37,424 nucleotides of DNA, taken from the NCBI GenBank assembly GCA_003184365.1, contig NKYR01000214.1:1-37424 (forward strand). The letters are read 5' to 3'. The notes beneath the pieces are model-generated. The model was not told where the DNA came from. It did no database searches and saw only the letters and a list, made by a program, of their open reading frames with translations. This stretch comes from Evernia prunastri. Its lineage: Eukaryota; Ascomycota; Lecanoromycetes; Lecanorales; Parmeliaceae. Positions 1 to 8,094 of this stretch are shown here, piece by piece; position 1 is the first letter of the stretch, and each line of letters opens with the position of its first letter. The translations under genes and the position numbers were made by a program.

Positions 1-1
1 C

Positions 2-154
2 CCTGGAGTGCAACGAACGAAAGAACTGCTCAGTCGAGAATATTATTGGAGAGGCATGAAGGATACCATTGCTCAATATGTTCGCAACTGCTACACATGC
101 CATCGCACTAAAGCCTCTCGAGACCGACAGCATGGTCTCCTACAGCCGCTACCT
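2..154 (+). pseudogene. Ty3/gypsy retrotransposon integrase, zinc-binding (H2C2) fragment
   Basis: The frame starting at base 2 is open from the window edge. It encodes the second half of the HHCC zinc-binding module at the N-terminus of Ty3/gypsy integrases: a YYWRGM block followed by CYTCHRTKAS (the two zinc cysteines) and a GLLQPLP run that normally leads into the catalytic core. The zinc histidines and the rest of pol lie upstream of the window. The frame breaks at the N at 155. The D,D,E catalytic core that should follow is missing; the sequence jumps to the integrase C-terminus and chromodomain, so several hundred bases are collapsed or deleted there. It belongs to the same element as the chromodomain ORF and the LTR downstream. 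Confidence 0.85.
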
Positions 155-186
155 NATCTGCATACAAACTCCAACTCCCTCCCACA

Positions 187-639
187 ATGAAGATCCGTCC
201 AGTCGTCAGTCCCAAACTATTGACGCTCGCTCCTAGGGATCCGCTCCCGGGCCAGAAGAATCCTCCCGCAAAGCCAATCGAGACGCCTAAGGGTGACGAA
301 TGGGTTGTGGAGGATATCCTAGACTCTCGACGTCATTACAACCAATTGCAGTACCAAGTCAAGTGGAAAGATGATGATGACACCCTGACTTGGTGGAATA
401 CTGACAATAATGAGTTTGAGGGGGCCCAGGACGTAGTCAATGACTATCACAGCAAATATCCGGAGAACCCTGGGCCTCACAACGCTATTGCCAAGTCAAA
501 AAGGCCACGCCGTCTCCGAAATCTCCGAGACCTCGCCACTATCCTCATTCTTTCTGCACGCAGACGACTCGCAGGCCAATCTACAGCGCTGGGGCATCGC
601 TTGCCTGAGGGGGGGGGTAGTGTTACGGACGTACCCTAG
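187..639 (+). pseudogene. Ty3/gypsy pol C-terminus with chromodomain
   Basis: This 150-aa open frame is the C-terminal tail of a chromoviral (Ty3/gypsy) polyprotein. Residues about 38-90 form a chromodomain: EWVVEDILDSR, then YQVKWKD, then TWW, the usual strand-strand-aromatic pattern. Chromodomains on such integrases are known to steer integration to heterochromatin. The tail ends in a basic arginine-rich stretch and LPEGGGSV; this last part overlaps the polypurine tract and the stop lies inside the LTR, as is common in fungal chromoviruses. The apparent ATG at 187 is only a Met inside the polyprotein, not a real start. The upstream portion is lost at the N at 155, so the element cannot be autonomous here. 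Confidence 0.85.
607..620 (+). promoter_or_regulatory. Polypurine tract of the Ty3 element
   Basis: An almost pure G run (GAGGGGGGGGGTAG) lies directly before the TGTTACGG that opens the LTR. This is the position and composition of a plus-strand priming site for reverse transcription. Confidence 0.75.
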
Positions 640-845
640 CTGTCAGGTACAAAGGGAGTGTTTATGGCTATGTGTCAGGCACATAGAGTATTTATTGGTC
701 ATTGACACATTCTCATTATCACATAGGCTAGCGGGGATTCTTCCTAGTATTTAAGCGCTCTTCTCCTGTGTACATATTCGCTCTTTATCTAGTTGTCTTA
801 TTCAATTTACCCCCATTAGACTTGACTCTGGGCACGGTTCTGACA
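621..845 (+). repeat. 3' LTR of the Ty3/gypsy element (225 bp)
   Basis: The LTR starts TGTTACGGAC directly after the polypurine tract and ends GGTTCTGACA, giving TG...CA termini. A partial copy in the opposite orientation lies at 4733-4824, and its boundary at TGTTACGG confirms this end. A TATTTAAG motif at about 749 could serve as a promoter TATA box. The 5' LTR is outside the window, so no target-site duplication can be checked. The ends resemble those of the 195-bp solo LTR at 12091-12285 (TGTTACGACCGTACCC...GGTCCTGACA), suggesting related families. Confidence 0.85.
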
Positions 846-1560
846 ATATGTACCATAGTTCCTAGAGATAGCAAGTTCCTTCCTCATCAATAGAATCTTG
901 GTCAACCACCTAGGTACACTCCTAACAAAGATAAATATTAAAAAAAATCGATAAAGAAAGAAGATTAATTGTAGAGCAGATTATTTAAAAGACGCTCGAA
1001 CTCGAGAAAAAAAAATCGACAAGAAGATTAGTAAGATTATCGACTATAAAATTATTCGAAAGATCGTTTAAAAGAAATCGAGTATTCGCTGAAAAGAATC
1101 GTCTCTCAGCGTTATTAATAATAGAATCTTTTTATATTAATAAGATTAAATAAAGAAAAGAAGAGAAAGAAGTCAAAGAATACGATTACGAAGTAAACGA
1201 TAATTATAATTTGAACGAATTGCTGAGAGTAGATTTGATTCGAAATCTAAATTCGAATATTCTAGCAAAATCTTATTATAGATTATTAATATTAAAAGAA
1301 TAAAATTATTACACTTAAATATTAAAGTATTAGACGTTTTTTAAGATAAAAGATATTTAAAGTATTATATTAGAAGATCTTTTAAGATTTAGATATAGTA
1401 TAAAAGTTAGACGATAAATTTATATCGATAAATAAATGCGAGGATTGATTTAAACGAACGTTAAATAGAATTAAAAGTAGTATATCGTGAAAAAAATTAA
1501 GAGTTAAATATATATAAGAATTATTAAAAAGAAAGCATAATGCGAGTGATAGAGATCGAT
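846..1560. repeat. AT-rich, RIP-like degraded transposon remnant
   Basis: After about 920 the stretch is strongly AT-rich with abundant TpA and no usable ORF; remaining GC is largely in CpG/TCGA contexts. This is the signature expected of repeat-induced point mutation. I cannot assign a protein to this half. It lies upstream of an RIP-degraded copia integrase (1837-2640) and is interrupted from it by a solo LTR, so it may be the upstream part of the same element. Confidence 0.55.
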
Positions 1561-1565
1561 ATTTA

Positions 1566-1831
1566 TGTCACGGTGTGAAGTCAGCCCAGCTTCCAGCCCA
1601 GATCTAGTCTAGATCTAGCCTACTCAGCCAAGGGTTGCTAGAACCCCATTCCCACTGTTGTATATGCGACGGTTATGCGATAGCCGTGTTGGCTTTCGTC
1701 TGATCCTATATAGGGGCGCTGAGCGCCCACTTTCCACTTTCCTTCCTTGTCTTTCGTCTTGTAAATAGACCTGACCCTATCAGACCAAGTATACCAAGTG
1801 GTAGCCCTAGTTCCAGCCTCGTTCCCTGACA
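1566..1831 (+). repeat. Solo LTR (266 bp) with ATTTA target duplication
   Basis: The sequence runs from TGTCACGG to TCCCTGACA, with TG/CA ends and TGTCA/TGACA inverted termini. It is flanked on both sides by the identical pentamer ATTTA (1561-1565 and 1832-1836), the 5-bp target-site duplication of retroviral-type integration. It contains CTATATAG followed at once by a 15-bp palindrome (1714-1728), then a CTTTCGTCTTG block. Base composition is normal, in sharp contrast to the AT-rich flanks, so it inserted after the flanks decayed. The open frame antisense within it is not a gene. Confidence 0.9.
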
Positions 1832-1836
1832 ATTTA

Positions 1837-2640
1837 CGACTGTACGAAGATAATAGTTATAATTAATCGCGATTTATAATCAAAGAAGACTATATCTAAA
1901 GCACGATTACACACGAATTTCTGAAAATCATATTAATATTTTAACATTATTAACGATAGTAAGTAATTTATATCTCTTATTTGTAAAGCAATTAATAAGT
2001 TTAACGTCGAATTAATTATCTTTAAAAGTTAAATTAAGAGATTTATTTTAAAGAATATTATTTTTATTAATAAATAGTATAAAGTAGAAATAGTAATAAT
2101 AAGAATCGATAATACTCTAAAATATAAGACGATAAAGAAATTCTCAATAAACGAGACATTATTATAAAATTTATCTTTATCTATATATTATATTAGAATA
2201 AAATCGCGAAACGATTCAATCGAACATCATCGAATTTATAAGATCTATACTCGCTTAATTAAAATTATTAATAATCTTCTAAATAGAAGTCGTAAAGTAT
2301 AATAATTATCTAAAATATAAGTTATTATATAATAATAGAGAAAGTAAATCTTTATATAAAGTATAATATAATAAAAAGTTAGATCTCAGCAAAGAAAAGA
2401 TATTTAATTACTTATATTTAATATTAATACTCAAAGAAAAGAGAGAGAGTAAGCTTTATATTATTACTTACGAAGATATCTATATCGACTATTATTTATC
2501 GATTTAATATCAAGTTTATAACTCTCGAAAGAATCGTTTTAATTAATTAATAAATGTTAAATTTTATAAGAATCGTAAAGAAGTCGAATTATTATCTCGT
2601 TATACGTTTTTACTTCAGTATAATATTCTTCAACTAAACC
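1837..2640 (+). pseudogene. RIP-degraded Ty1/copia integrase remnant
   Basis: The stretch is AT-saturated with many stops and no ORF of note, but translation across frames recovers a copia integrase core. Around 2105-2200 there is RIDNT (second catalytic Asp region), then NKIAKRFNRT, corresponding to the NGVAER(x)NRT block with the catalytic Glu apparently changed to Lys. Next comes IIEFIRSILA*LKL (usually IIE.iRsML..a.LP) in a shifted frame, and around 2450-2600 a YxxYYLS..YQVYNSRKNRF segment like the post-core GYxxxxKxYrvydp region. TAG/TAA stops stand where CAG/CAA codons are expected, which is the C-to-T direction of RIP. It is non-functional. Confidence 0.65.
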
Positions 2641-2653
2641 GTTTCATAACACT

Positions 2654-2796
2654 TGTTGAGAAACGAGGTGCGCAGTAGGCATGTATGAAGAATCTAAGGA
2701 GTGTAATAGGTAATGTACACGGTGGAAAGAAAACTCTGATGCCAAGACCATAGGGCTAGACCCTGAAACCACTAGGTGCTGAGTGCACTTTCAACA
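2654..2796 (-). repeat. 143-bp LTR of a copia-type element, copy 1
   Basis: Read on the minus strand it starts TGTTGAAAGTGCACTCAG and ends CTCGTTTCTCAACA, so the termini are the perfect inverted hexamer TGTTGA/TCAACA. On its upstream side (minus strand) lies a polypurine run GAAGGGGAG, as before a 3' LTR. The same 143 bp recurs at 3657-3799 with the same flanking sequence. The outer flank at its left end is AT-rich. Confidence 0.8.
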
Positions 2797-3058
2797 CTCC
2801 CCTTCACTCAGTACCACCAAAACAGCGCTATTCGCTCCTAATGCATATCAAGCATATGTCTAGTCGTAGTTCTTTGAAGCGCATTCGAACGGTGCCGGTA
2901 TGTGTCGTTAAGAGGAGTGGTTGTTCAGCCATGAGTAGTTGAGTAATGCACTCTTGTGGGCCAGAGGCGCAAGGCAAGTACACTCCCCCGATAGGCAGTA
3001 CGGCTTCCTTACTCTGCGTGGTTCGTGGGCCAAAGGCGTAAACGAAATCCTGAAGCAA
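2797..3058 (-). mobile_element. 3' internal end of copia-type element, copy 1
   Basis: This is the segment directly internal to the 143-bp LTR. On the minus strand it reads into a polypurine tract and then the LTR. It is nearly identical to 3478-3655 and to 3800-4058. The open frame ending ...LDICLICIRSE before the polypurine tract recurs in each copy, but I recognise no domain in it. The segment stops abruptly at the N at 3059. Confidence 0.65.
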
Positions 3059-3059
3059 N

Positions 3060-3477
3060 TCGGACGCTGGGAGAGGGGAAATGCACAGCCGGGGCCCGTT
3101 GCTGGAAAGGGGTGACCCGTTGGTTTGGTCATTCAAATAGGAACGTGATGGGTCTGGTGTCAAGGGCAATAGAAGGTCAGCAGGGTACATAACGCGAGAT
3201 GTTGCTGTAGGGAGTCAGATTTTGTTACCAATGAGTTTACCACATAATTCTACACGTCGTGGTATATATTTATAAGTGGTTCTGACAAGAATTGGTGGAT
3301 CTGTGACTGATTTAAAAATTTGTGGACGCGAAGCTCGTTTTTTTGAAATACGGGGTTTCTGGAGCAGGCGTCCTAACACAAAAGTCCGCGAAGCGATCTA
3401 GACTCTTTTGGGCTTAGTCCCGCGTTAGCTTTGGGACTAAGGTAGGACGCCGGCGCTAGGAGGCAACTGAGTGCACT
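3060..3477. other. Unassigned insert between retroelement copies
   Basis: This sequence lies between the N at 3059 and the next retroelement copy and matches nothing else in the window. No coding potential is evident. Its right part contains a nested inverted repeat described separately (3367-3451). Its origin is unknown; it may be an unrelated contig piece joined at the N. Confidence 0.4.
3367..3451. repeat. Nested inverted repeat (foldback)
   Basis: The 85-bp segment begins GGCGTCCTA and ends TAGGACGCC, a perfect 9-bp inverted repeat. A second inner hairpin, CTTAGTCCC...GGGACTAAG, sits near its right end. It could be a very short foldback element or a structured relic of a repeat; no target duplication is obvious. 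Confidence 0.4.
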
Positions 3478-3655
3478 TTCAACACTCCCCCTCACTCAGT
3501 ACCACCAAAACAGCGCTATTCGCTCCTAATGCATATCAAGCATATGTCTAGTCGTAGTTCTTTGAAGCGCATTCGAACGGTGCCGGTATGTGTCGTTAAG
3601 AGGAGTGGTTGTTCAGCCATGAGTAGTTGAGTTATGCACTCTTGTGGGCCAGAGG
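3478..3655 (-). mobile_element. 3' internal end of copia-type element, copy 2 (partial)
   Basis: This piece starts with the TTTCAACACTCCCCCTCACTC junction (LTR tip plus polypurine tract) and continues with the same internal sequence as 2797-2973. It ends at CCAGAGG against the N at 3656, exactly where the 143-bp LTR of the next copy begins. Differences from copies 1 and 3 are only a few bases. Confidence 0.65.
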
Positions 3656-3656
3656 N

Positions 3657-3799
3657 TGTTGAGAAACGAGGTGCGCAGTAGGCATGTATGAAGAATCTAA
3701 GGAGTGTAATAGGTAATGTACACGGTGGAAAGAAAACTCTGATGCCAAGACCATAGGGCTAGACCCTGAAACCACTAGGTGCTGAGTGCACTTTCAACA
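3657..3799 (-). repeat. 143-bp LTR of a copia-type element, copy 2
   Basis: This appears identical by eye to 2654-2796, with the same TGTTGA/TCAACA termini and the same polypurine tract on its internal side. It begins at the base after the N at 3656, so the left boundary may be an assembly junction rather than an insertion site. Confidence 0.8.
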
Positions 3800-4269
3800 C
3801 TCCCCTTCACTCAGTACCACCAAAACAGCGCTATTCGCTCCTAATGCATATCAAGCATATGTCTAGTCGTAGTTCTTTGAAGCGCATTCGAACGGTGCCG
3901 GTATGTGTCGTTAAGAGGAGTGGTTGTTCAGCCATGAGTAGTTGAGTTATGCACTCTTGTGGGCCAGAGGCGCAAAGCAAGTACACTCCCCCGATGGGCA
4001 GTACGGCTTCCTTACTCTGCGTGGTTCGTGGGCCAAAGGCGTAAACGAAATCCTGAAGCAAGCATGTAGACTCCATCACAGAGCAAAGAGAATGTATATC
4101 AAGCATATGCTCGGTTGTAGTTCTTTAAAGCGCATTCGGACGGTACCGGCATGTGTCGTTAAGAGGCGTGGTTGTTTAGCCGTAGGTGATTGAGTAATGC
4201 TCCCTTGTGGACCAAAGGCGTAAAGCAAATATTGAAGCAAGCACGTAGATTCTATTGCATGGCAAAAAG
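3800..4269 (-). mobile_element. 3' internal region of copia-type element, copy 3, with tandem duplication
   Basis: The first 260 bases repeat copies 1 and 2. From about 4090 a diverged second unit follows (TATATCAAGCATATG...CGTTAAGAGGCGTGG...TTGTGGACCAAAGGCG), so the internal 3' region is itself a tandem duplication of about 250 bp. A CCCCCGATGGGCAGTACGG motif at 3985 is the seed of the GC-rich array that follows. I see no recognisable protein domain. Confidence 0.6.
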
Positions 4270-4728
4270 AATCTTCCTTGGCGGCTTGTCTTTATACTTC
4301 TCCCAAGGTCAGCACGACTTCCTTGGCGGCTTGGGCAGCACGGTCTCCTTGCTCCCCCGATGGGTAGCCCGGAGCTCGCTCTCCCTGGCAGGATATCCTC
4401 GCTCCCTTTGGCGGCTTGCCTGCATACTCCCCCGATGGGCAGCATGGCTTTGTTGCTCGCCTAATAGGTAGCCCTGAGCTCGCTCCCCCAACAGGGTATC
4501 CTTGCTCCACTTGGCGGCTTGCCCGCATGCTCCCCCAATGGGTAGCCCAGAGCTCATTCTCCCTGGCAGGGTATCCTCGCTCCCCTTGACGGCTTGCCTA
4601 CATGCTCCCCCGATGGGCAACATGGCTTCCTTGCTCCCCGGATGGGTAGCCCGGAGGCGGCTTGCCTCTATACTCCCACGATGAGCAGCACGGCTTCCTT
4701 GCTTCCCTGACGGGCAACACGGCCTCCT
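4270..4728. repeat. GC-rich degenerate minisatellite in retroelement 3' region
   Basis: Two modules alternate: CCCCCGATGGGYAGCAYGG (near 4358, 4431, 4536, 4607, 4640, 4675, 4707, with substitutions) and GCTCGCTCTCCCTGGCAGG-TATCCTCGCTCC-TTGGCGGCTTGCC. The array stays open in several frames on both strands, giving Pro/Leu- or Gly/Arg-rich translations that are best seen as repeat by-products. It ends at the N at 4729. Confidence 0.7.
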
Positions 4729-4732
4729 NTGG

Positions 4733-4824
4733 GAATGTGTCAATAACCAATAAACACTCTATGTGCTAGACACATAGCCATAAACACTCCCTTTGTACCT
4801 GACAGCTAGGGTACGTCCGTAACA
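4733..4824 (-). repeat. Truncated, inverted copy of the Ty3 LTR
   Basis: This is the reverse complement of about the first 92 bp of the LTR at 621-845. It ends at 4824 with the complement of TGTTACGG and is cut on the left close to the N at 4729. Differences from the 621 copy are few and mostly transitions. Confidence 0.85.
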
Positions 4825-5200
4825 CTCGATAATTCGCTTAATTCTCTTTTTTCTACGCTTTCTTCTTTTTATAAAGCATCTTTTGAAGAATTTAAAAGAA
4901 TAATATCGATTATATTAAATACTGACTAACTGATAATATAGCGAAAGACTTCTAATACTCGATCAATAACTAATCGAGCTTATAATTTATTGAAAATGTA
5001 TATCTTAGTTAATTAAAAAAGATAAATAACTAAGCGAATATAATAATAGAGCTAAGATAACTTCGTAGAAATCTACTAGTAAAAAAGAATATAGTAAATA
5101 TATCTATTATTGAGTATAGTTAAGAATTTATCTGAGAGAGAAGATAAATATATTTGTATTCATTAGATATATAAGATTATATTCTTTTATTATATATAAC
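4825..5200. repeat. AT-rich RIP-like sequence
   Basis: This is another strongly AT-rich stretch with no open frame and the same texture as 920-1560 and 1837-2640. It starts directly after the inverted LTR fragment. I recognise no residual protein in it. Confidence 0.5.
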
Positions 5201-6364
5201 ATGACGTAATTCGATGAGGCCGTTCTCTTCCGATATTTCCAGCTGGTTCCGGTATCTCGCTCGATGTGGAATAATTCCCTTGTATGTGCCAAGCCACTAT
5301 ATTTCCAACACTATCTGTTCACCTTAGCGTAGCCAAGGATTGCCACGCAGACGGAATTTCGTCAACAAAGATCTCATTGCAGCTGGTTCTAGGGCCTACC
5401 TTCTCGATTGATAGTTCTAGTCTAGTACATACAGACTCGGTATTTTCATCAAGGGCACGCCTGGGCCCGCGATCTGACATGGTGCGGAAAGATAGAGTAC
5501 CGTGGTGGTGGATGAAGAAGCCAGAGCCGCTCAAGCTTATAATGATGGATTATGATGAGACGGAGAGGGTATTGACAGGTTATACCTGTCAAGGAGTATA
5601 CCAGCTCATGGTTTCTTAAGGATCAACTCGAGAATTTGTGGATATGGACAGCTTGCAACCAAACCACCGACTACTTCATGATGGATTCTAAAGGCCCAGA
5701 GTTTGACATAGTCAATCATCAAAAAGCAGCGAGGCGAAAGCATCTTGGAATAAGTACCACAGGGTCAGCCCTTGGTCCCGGCGACTACATAGAGGGTATC
5801 TTGCAATTAATCCAAAGTGCATACATGCATTTATTCTCTGTGGACTCTGGCCGAAGACATCGGAGCCCGGAATTACAAGTTTTGTTTTTCTGCTCTCCTC
5901 TGAGATCGTTTGACCAAGTGGTTCCTTCCTTACCTAAAGATATGAATTTGCTGGTCCTGGAGACCTTATATCCTAAAAGCTCTTCCATTTGGCCAAGCTC
6001 GGCTGCAAAAATATCTTGCTCCACAACATCAGCTCATCTCAGCTTTGCATATCCACTTTAAGAGGCTCGCACATCAATCTGAATGATGTGAAATTGGTTT
6101 TAAGGCAAGGAGGTGAGGAGACGGCAAATTGTGACAAAAACCAGTGTAGAAGGCAGTCAATGTCAGTCAGAAGGATGCAAATGCCAAGATACTTTTCAAT
6201 GGATGTTTCTAAACCTCAACCCATTTAAGTTTTAGCGCATGTAATAATACGACTTTTGAATACACCGAATCACGAAATTGACGCGTTCTCGTATATCTAA
6301 ACACGTGATACTTTACTCTTGAGAATCATAATCCCAGATCATCGTCATTGCAGTGCAGCTACAC
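5201..6364. other. Unassigned region with short open frames
   Basis: Composition returns to normal. Plus-strand open frames at 5284-5619 and 5636-6061 and a frame ending at 6228 are short, share no clear splice logic and resemble no family I know. A decayed gene is possible, for example an F-box or leucine-rich type, since the 5880-6060 frame is rich in leucine and serine, but this is speculation. No RNA gene was seen. The 5' flank of the next gene occupies the last 100 bases or so. Confidence 0.3.
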
Positions 6365-7104
6365 ATGATGACTCACAAACGCTCCAACTCTCGTCTAGAT
6401 GGCCTCGAAAGCCAGCCCAAAAAGATTGCAAAAACAGGGCCAATCTCAGCGGCCAGCGATGAACTTCTCTCTGCAAACGCACGCGTTGTCGAGCTCGAAC
6501 GACAGATCCAAGATCTACATGCTTTCATCGATGCCACTGGACTTACGAGGAGTGAGTGTCTTGTGTCGAATCCCCACCAGAATTTGGGCCTAATCTGTGT
6601 ACAGTGGCGCCTCAGTCGATACGCCAGCACATGCTTCTGGGTCCTGGCGCTGCAAAGGCTCTCGCGGATCAGATCAGGGCCGCCGCGAGCGACGTCAGCG
6701 ATGAGCTTTACGACAAGACGCTCAATGCCAGGAAGACGGGAGTCACCTCGGACGACATGAGTGAAGCGATCATGCCCTTCCTGGACGAAGTCGAAGAGCT
6801 ACGGAAGCTGCCCGGCAGTACGGCTATTGCATTTGATCTGGTCATGGACTTGGGTGAGAACTCCTACGGCGAAATGGATGGTGAAGGATGTGGATACGGT
6901 GACAGACCCTCCGATGAAGCCGTGGACGAACTACTTGTCGAGCTTGCCTCGGAGAGAAAGACAATCGAACCGGCTTGGGGCTTTTCCAGTGTACTCGACA
7001 CACTTCAGGAACGGGCTGGGCACCTCGCTCGCTACGGAATCGAAGACTTCTGCGCCCGCACCGTCGAGCTCTTGTCTGCGTGGCAGAGATCTGCCGGCGA
7101 ATGA
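6365..7104 (+). CDS. Hypothetical protein, two exons, N-terminal coiled coil
   Basis: Exons 6365-6551 and 6605-7104, separated by a 53-nt intron (GTGAGT...TGTACAG), join in frame to give 228 aa. The start is the ATG at 6365; a second ATG follows immediately, and the frame can only be extended upstream from a GTG. Residues about 1-20 are basic (THKRSNSRLDG). About 28-55 form a heptad-like coiled coil (LLSANARVVELERQIQDL). The rest is acidic and helical (SDELYDKTLNARK, MPFLDEVEELRKL, a Gly/Asp loop, VDELLVELASERK, then a helical C-terminus). No signal peptide, membrane segment or catalytic motif is seen. I do not recognise the family. Codon use and splice signals suggest a genuine nuclear or cytosolic protein of unknown role. 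Confidence 0.65.
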
Positions 7105-8094
7105 GAAGTCCATCCGAGGGCGGTGAAACAAAGATCCTCTGAAAAAAATTCAAGAATTGGTGCACCCTTTGGATTCGCCAAAATCACACTTCCCAATAAG
7201 CATTAGTAGCAGCAGCAAAGACATGTCTTCGACCGGCGAAGGTGGCGACTGTTGGCTAGGCATAAATTGTGACTTATGAGAGTTCCTCGCCGAAATAAAT
7301 AAGCAATCACACACAGACGAGTCTTCCTAACAAGGCTTCAGCCCTTTTCTTTGACCGTAAACCGATCGTAAACGGAGCGTCCTTGAGAAAATCACTCAAT
7401 ACTCAAAAAATGGAGCTACTTTGAGGCCAAGCGACTAGTCCTGCTTGAAGTCTGGAGCCAAGAAAATAGGAGAGGACTTCAGCTGGTTCTTTTGCTTGCA
7501 GCTGGCCTTTCGCTGAGGCAGATACTTTAAATGGGATTTTTCGCAGGTGTAGAATCTATGAAAGTGCGAAGACATAGATGTGAAAGCTGATCATTTGGTT
7601 GCTGTGATTTATGTATAGATCTGGATATGGCCGCAATCGGCAATCAACTTTGCACGGGAGCCAGTGATGTAGTCTCCCAATTATTCGATCTTGCGTAACC
7701 GTACCTGGTCTGTATTTTGCACTGCTGCTGTATCCGCACTCCATCCCCTTCCTTGCGTTCGGGAGGCACACGCTATCAAGGGCTAAATGTATTATATAGC
7801 AGATGACTACGCCTTTCTCGCAGGCTCCTCTCTGGGCGTTTTTGGTTGTGGCCAGTAAGGGAATCACCCAAACCTGCTGCCTGGTCCTCTTGTCCCGTTG
7901 TCGCCTCAGTCAAATGAGTCTTATCACTGGATGTCGATTCTCCCACCAGAGAGAGCCTACCATGTCTGATCATAGCCGATCCTGTACAGGAAGACGGTCA
8001 GAGAAACATGTCCTAATAGAAATCTTGAAAGTACTGCGAGAAGAAAAAGAGAGCACTCATCATGGACATACGTGACAGCCTGCGAGGATCTTAC
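7105..8094. other. Intergenic region
   Basis: This is non-coding as far as I can see. Open frames on both strands around 7560-8075 are short and lack any recognisable motif. It carries the 3' flanks of both convergent neighbours. Confidence 0.5.

Noticed and set aside
1638..1832. 64-aa minus-strand ORF
   Set aside because: Lies wholly inside a solo LTR with target duplication.
4309..4743. 144-aa minus-strand ORF and opposed plus-strand ORFs
   Set aside because: Products of a GC-rich tandem array lacking stops in several frames, with no independent evidence for a gene.
5284..6228. Chain of plus-strand ORFs as a multi-exon gene
   Set aside because: No splice arrangement joined them into a coherent protein and no family motif appeared; kept only as an unassigned region.
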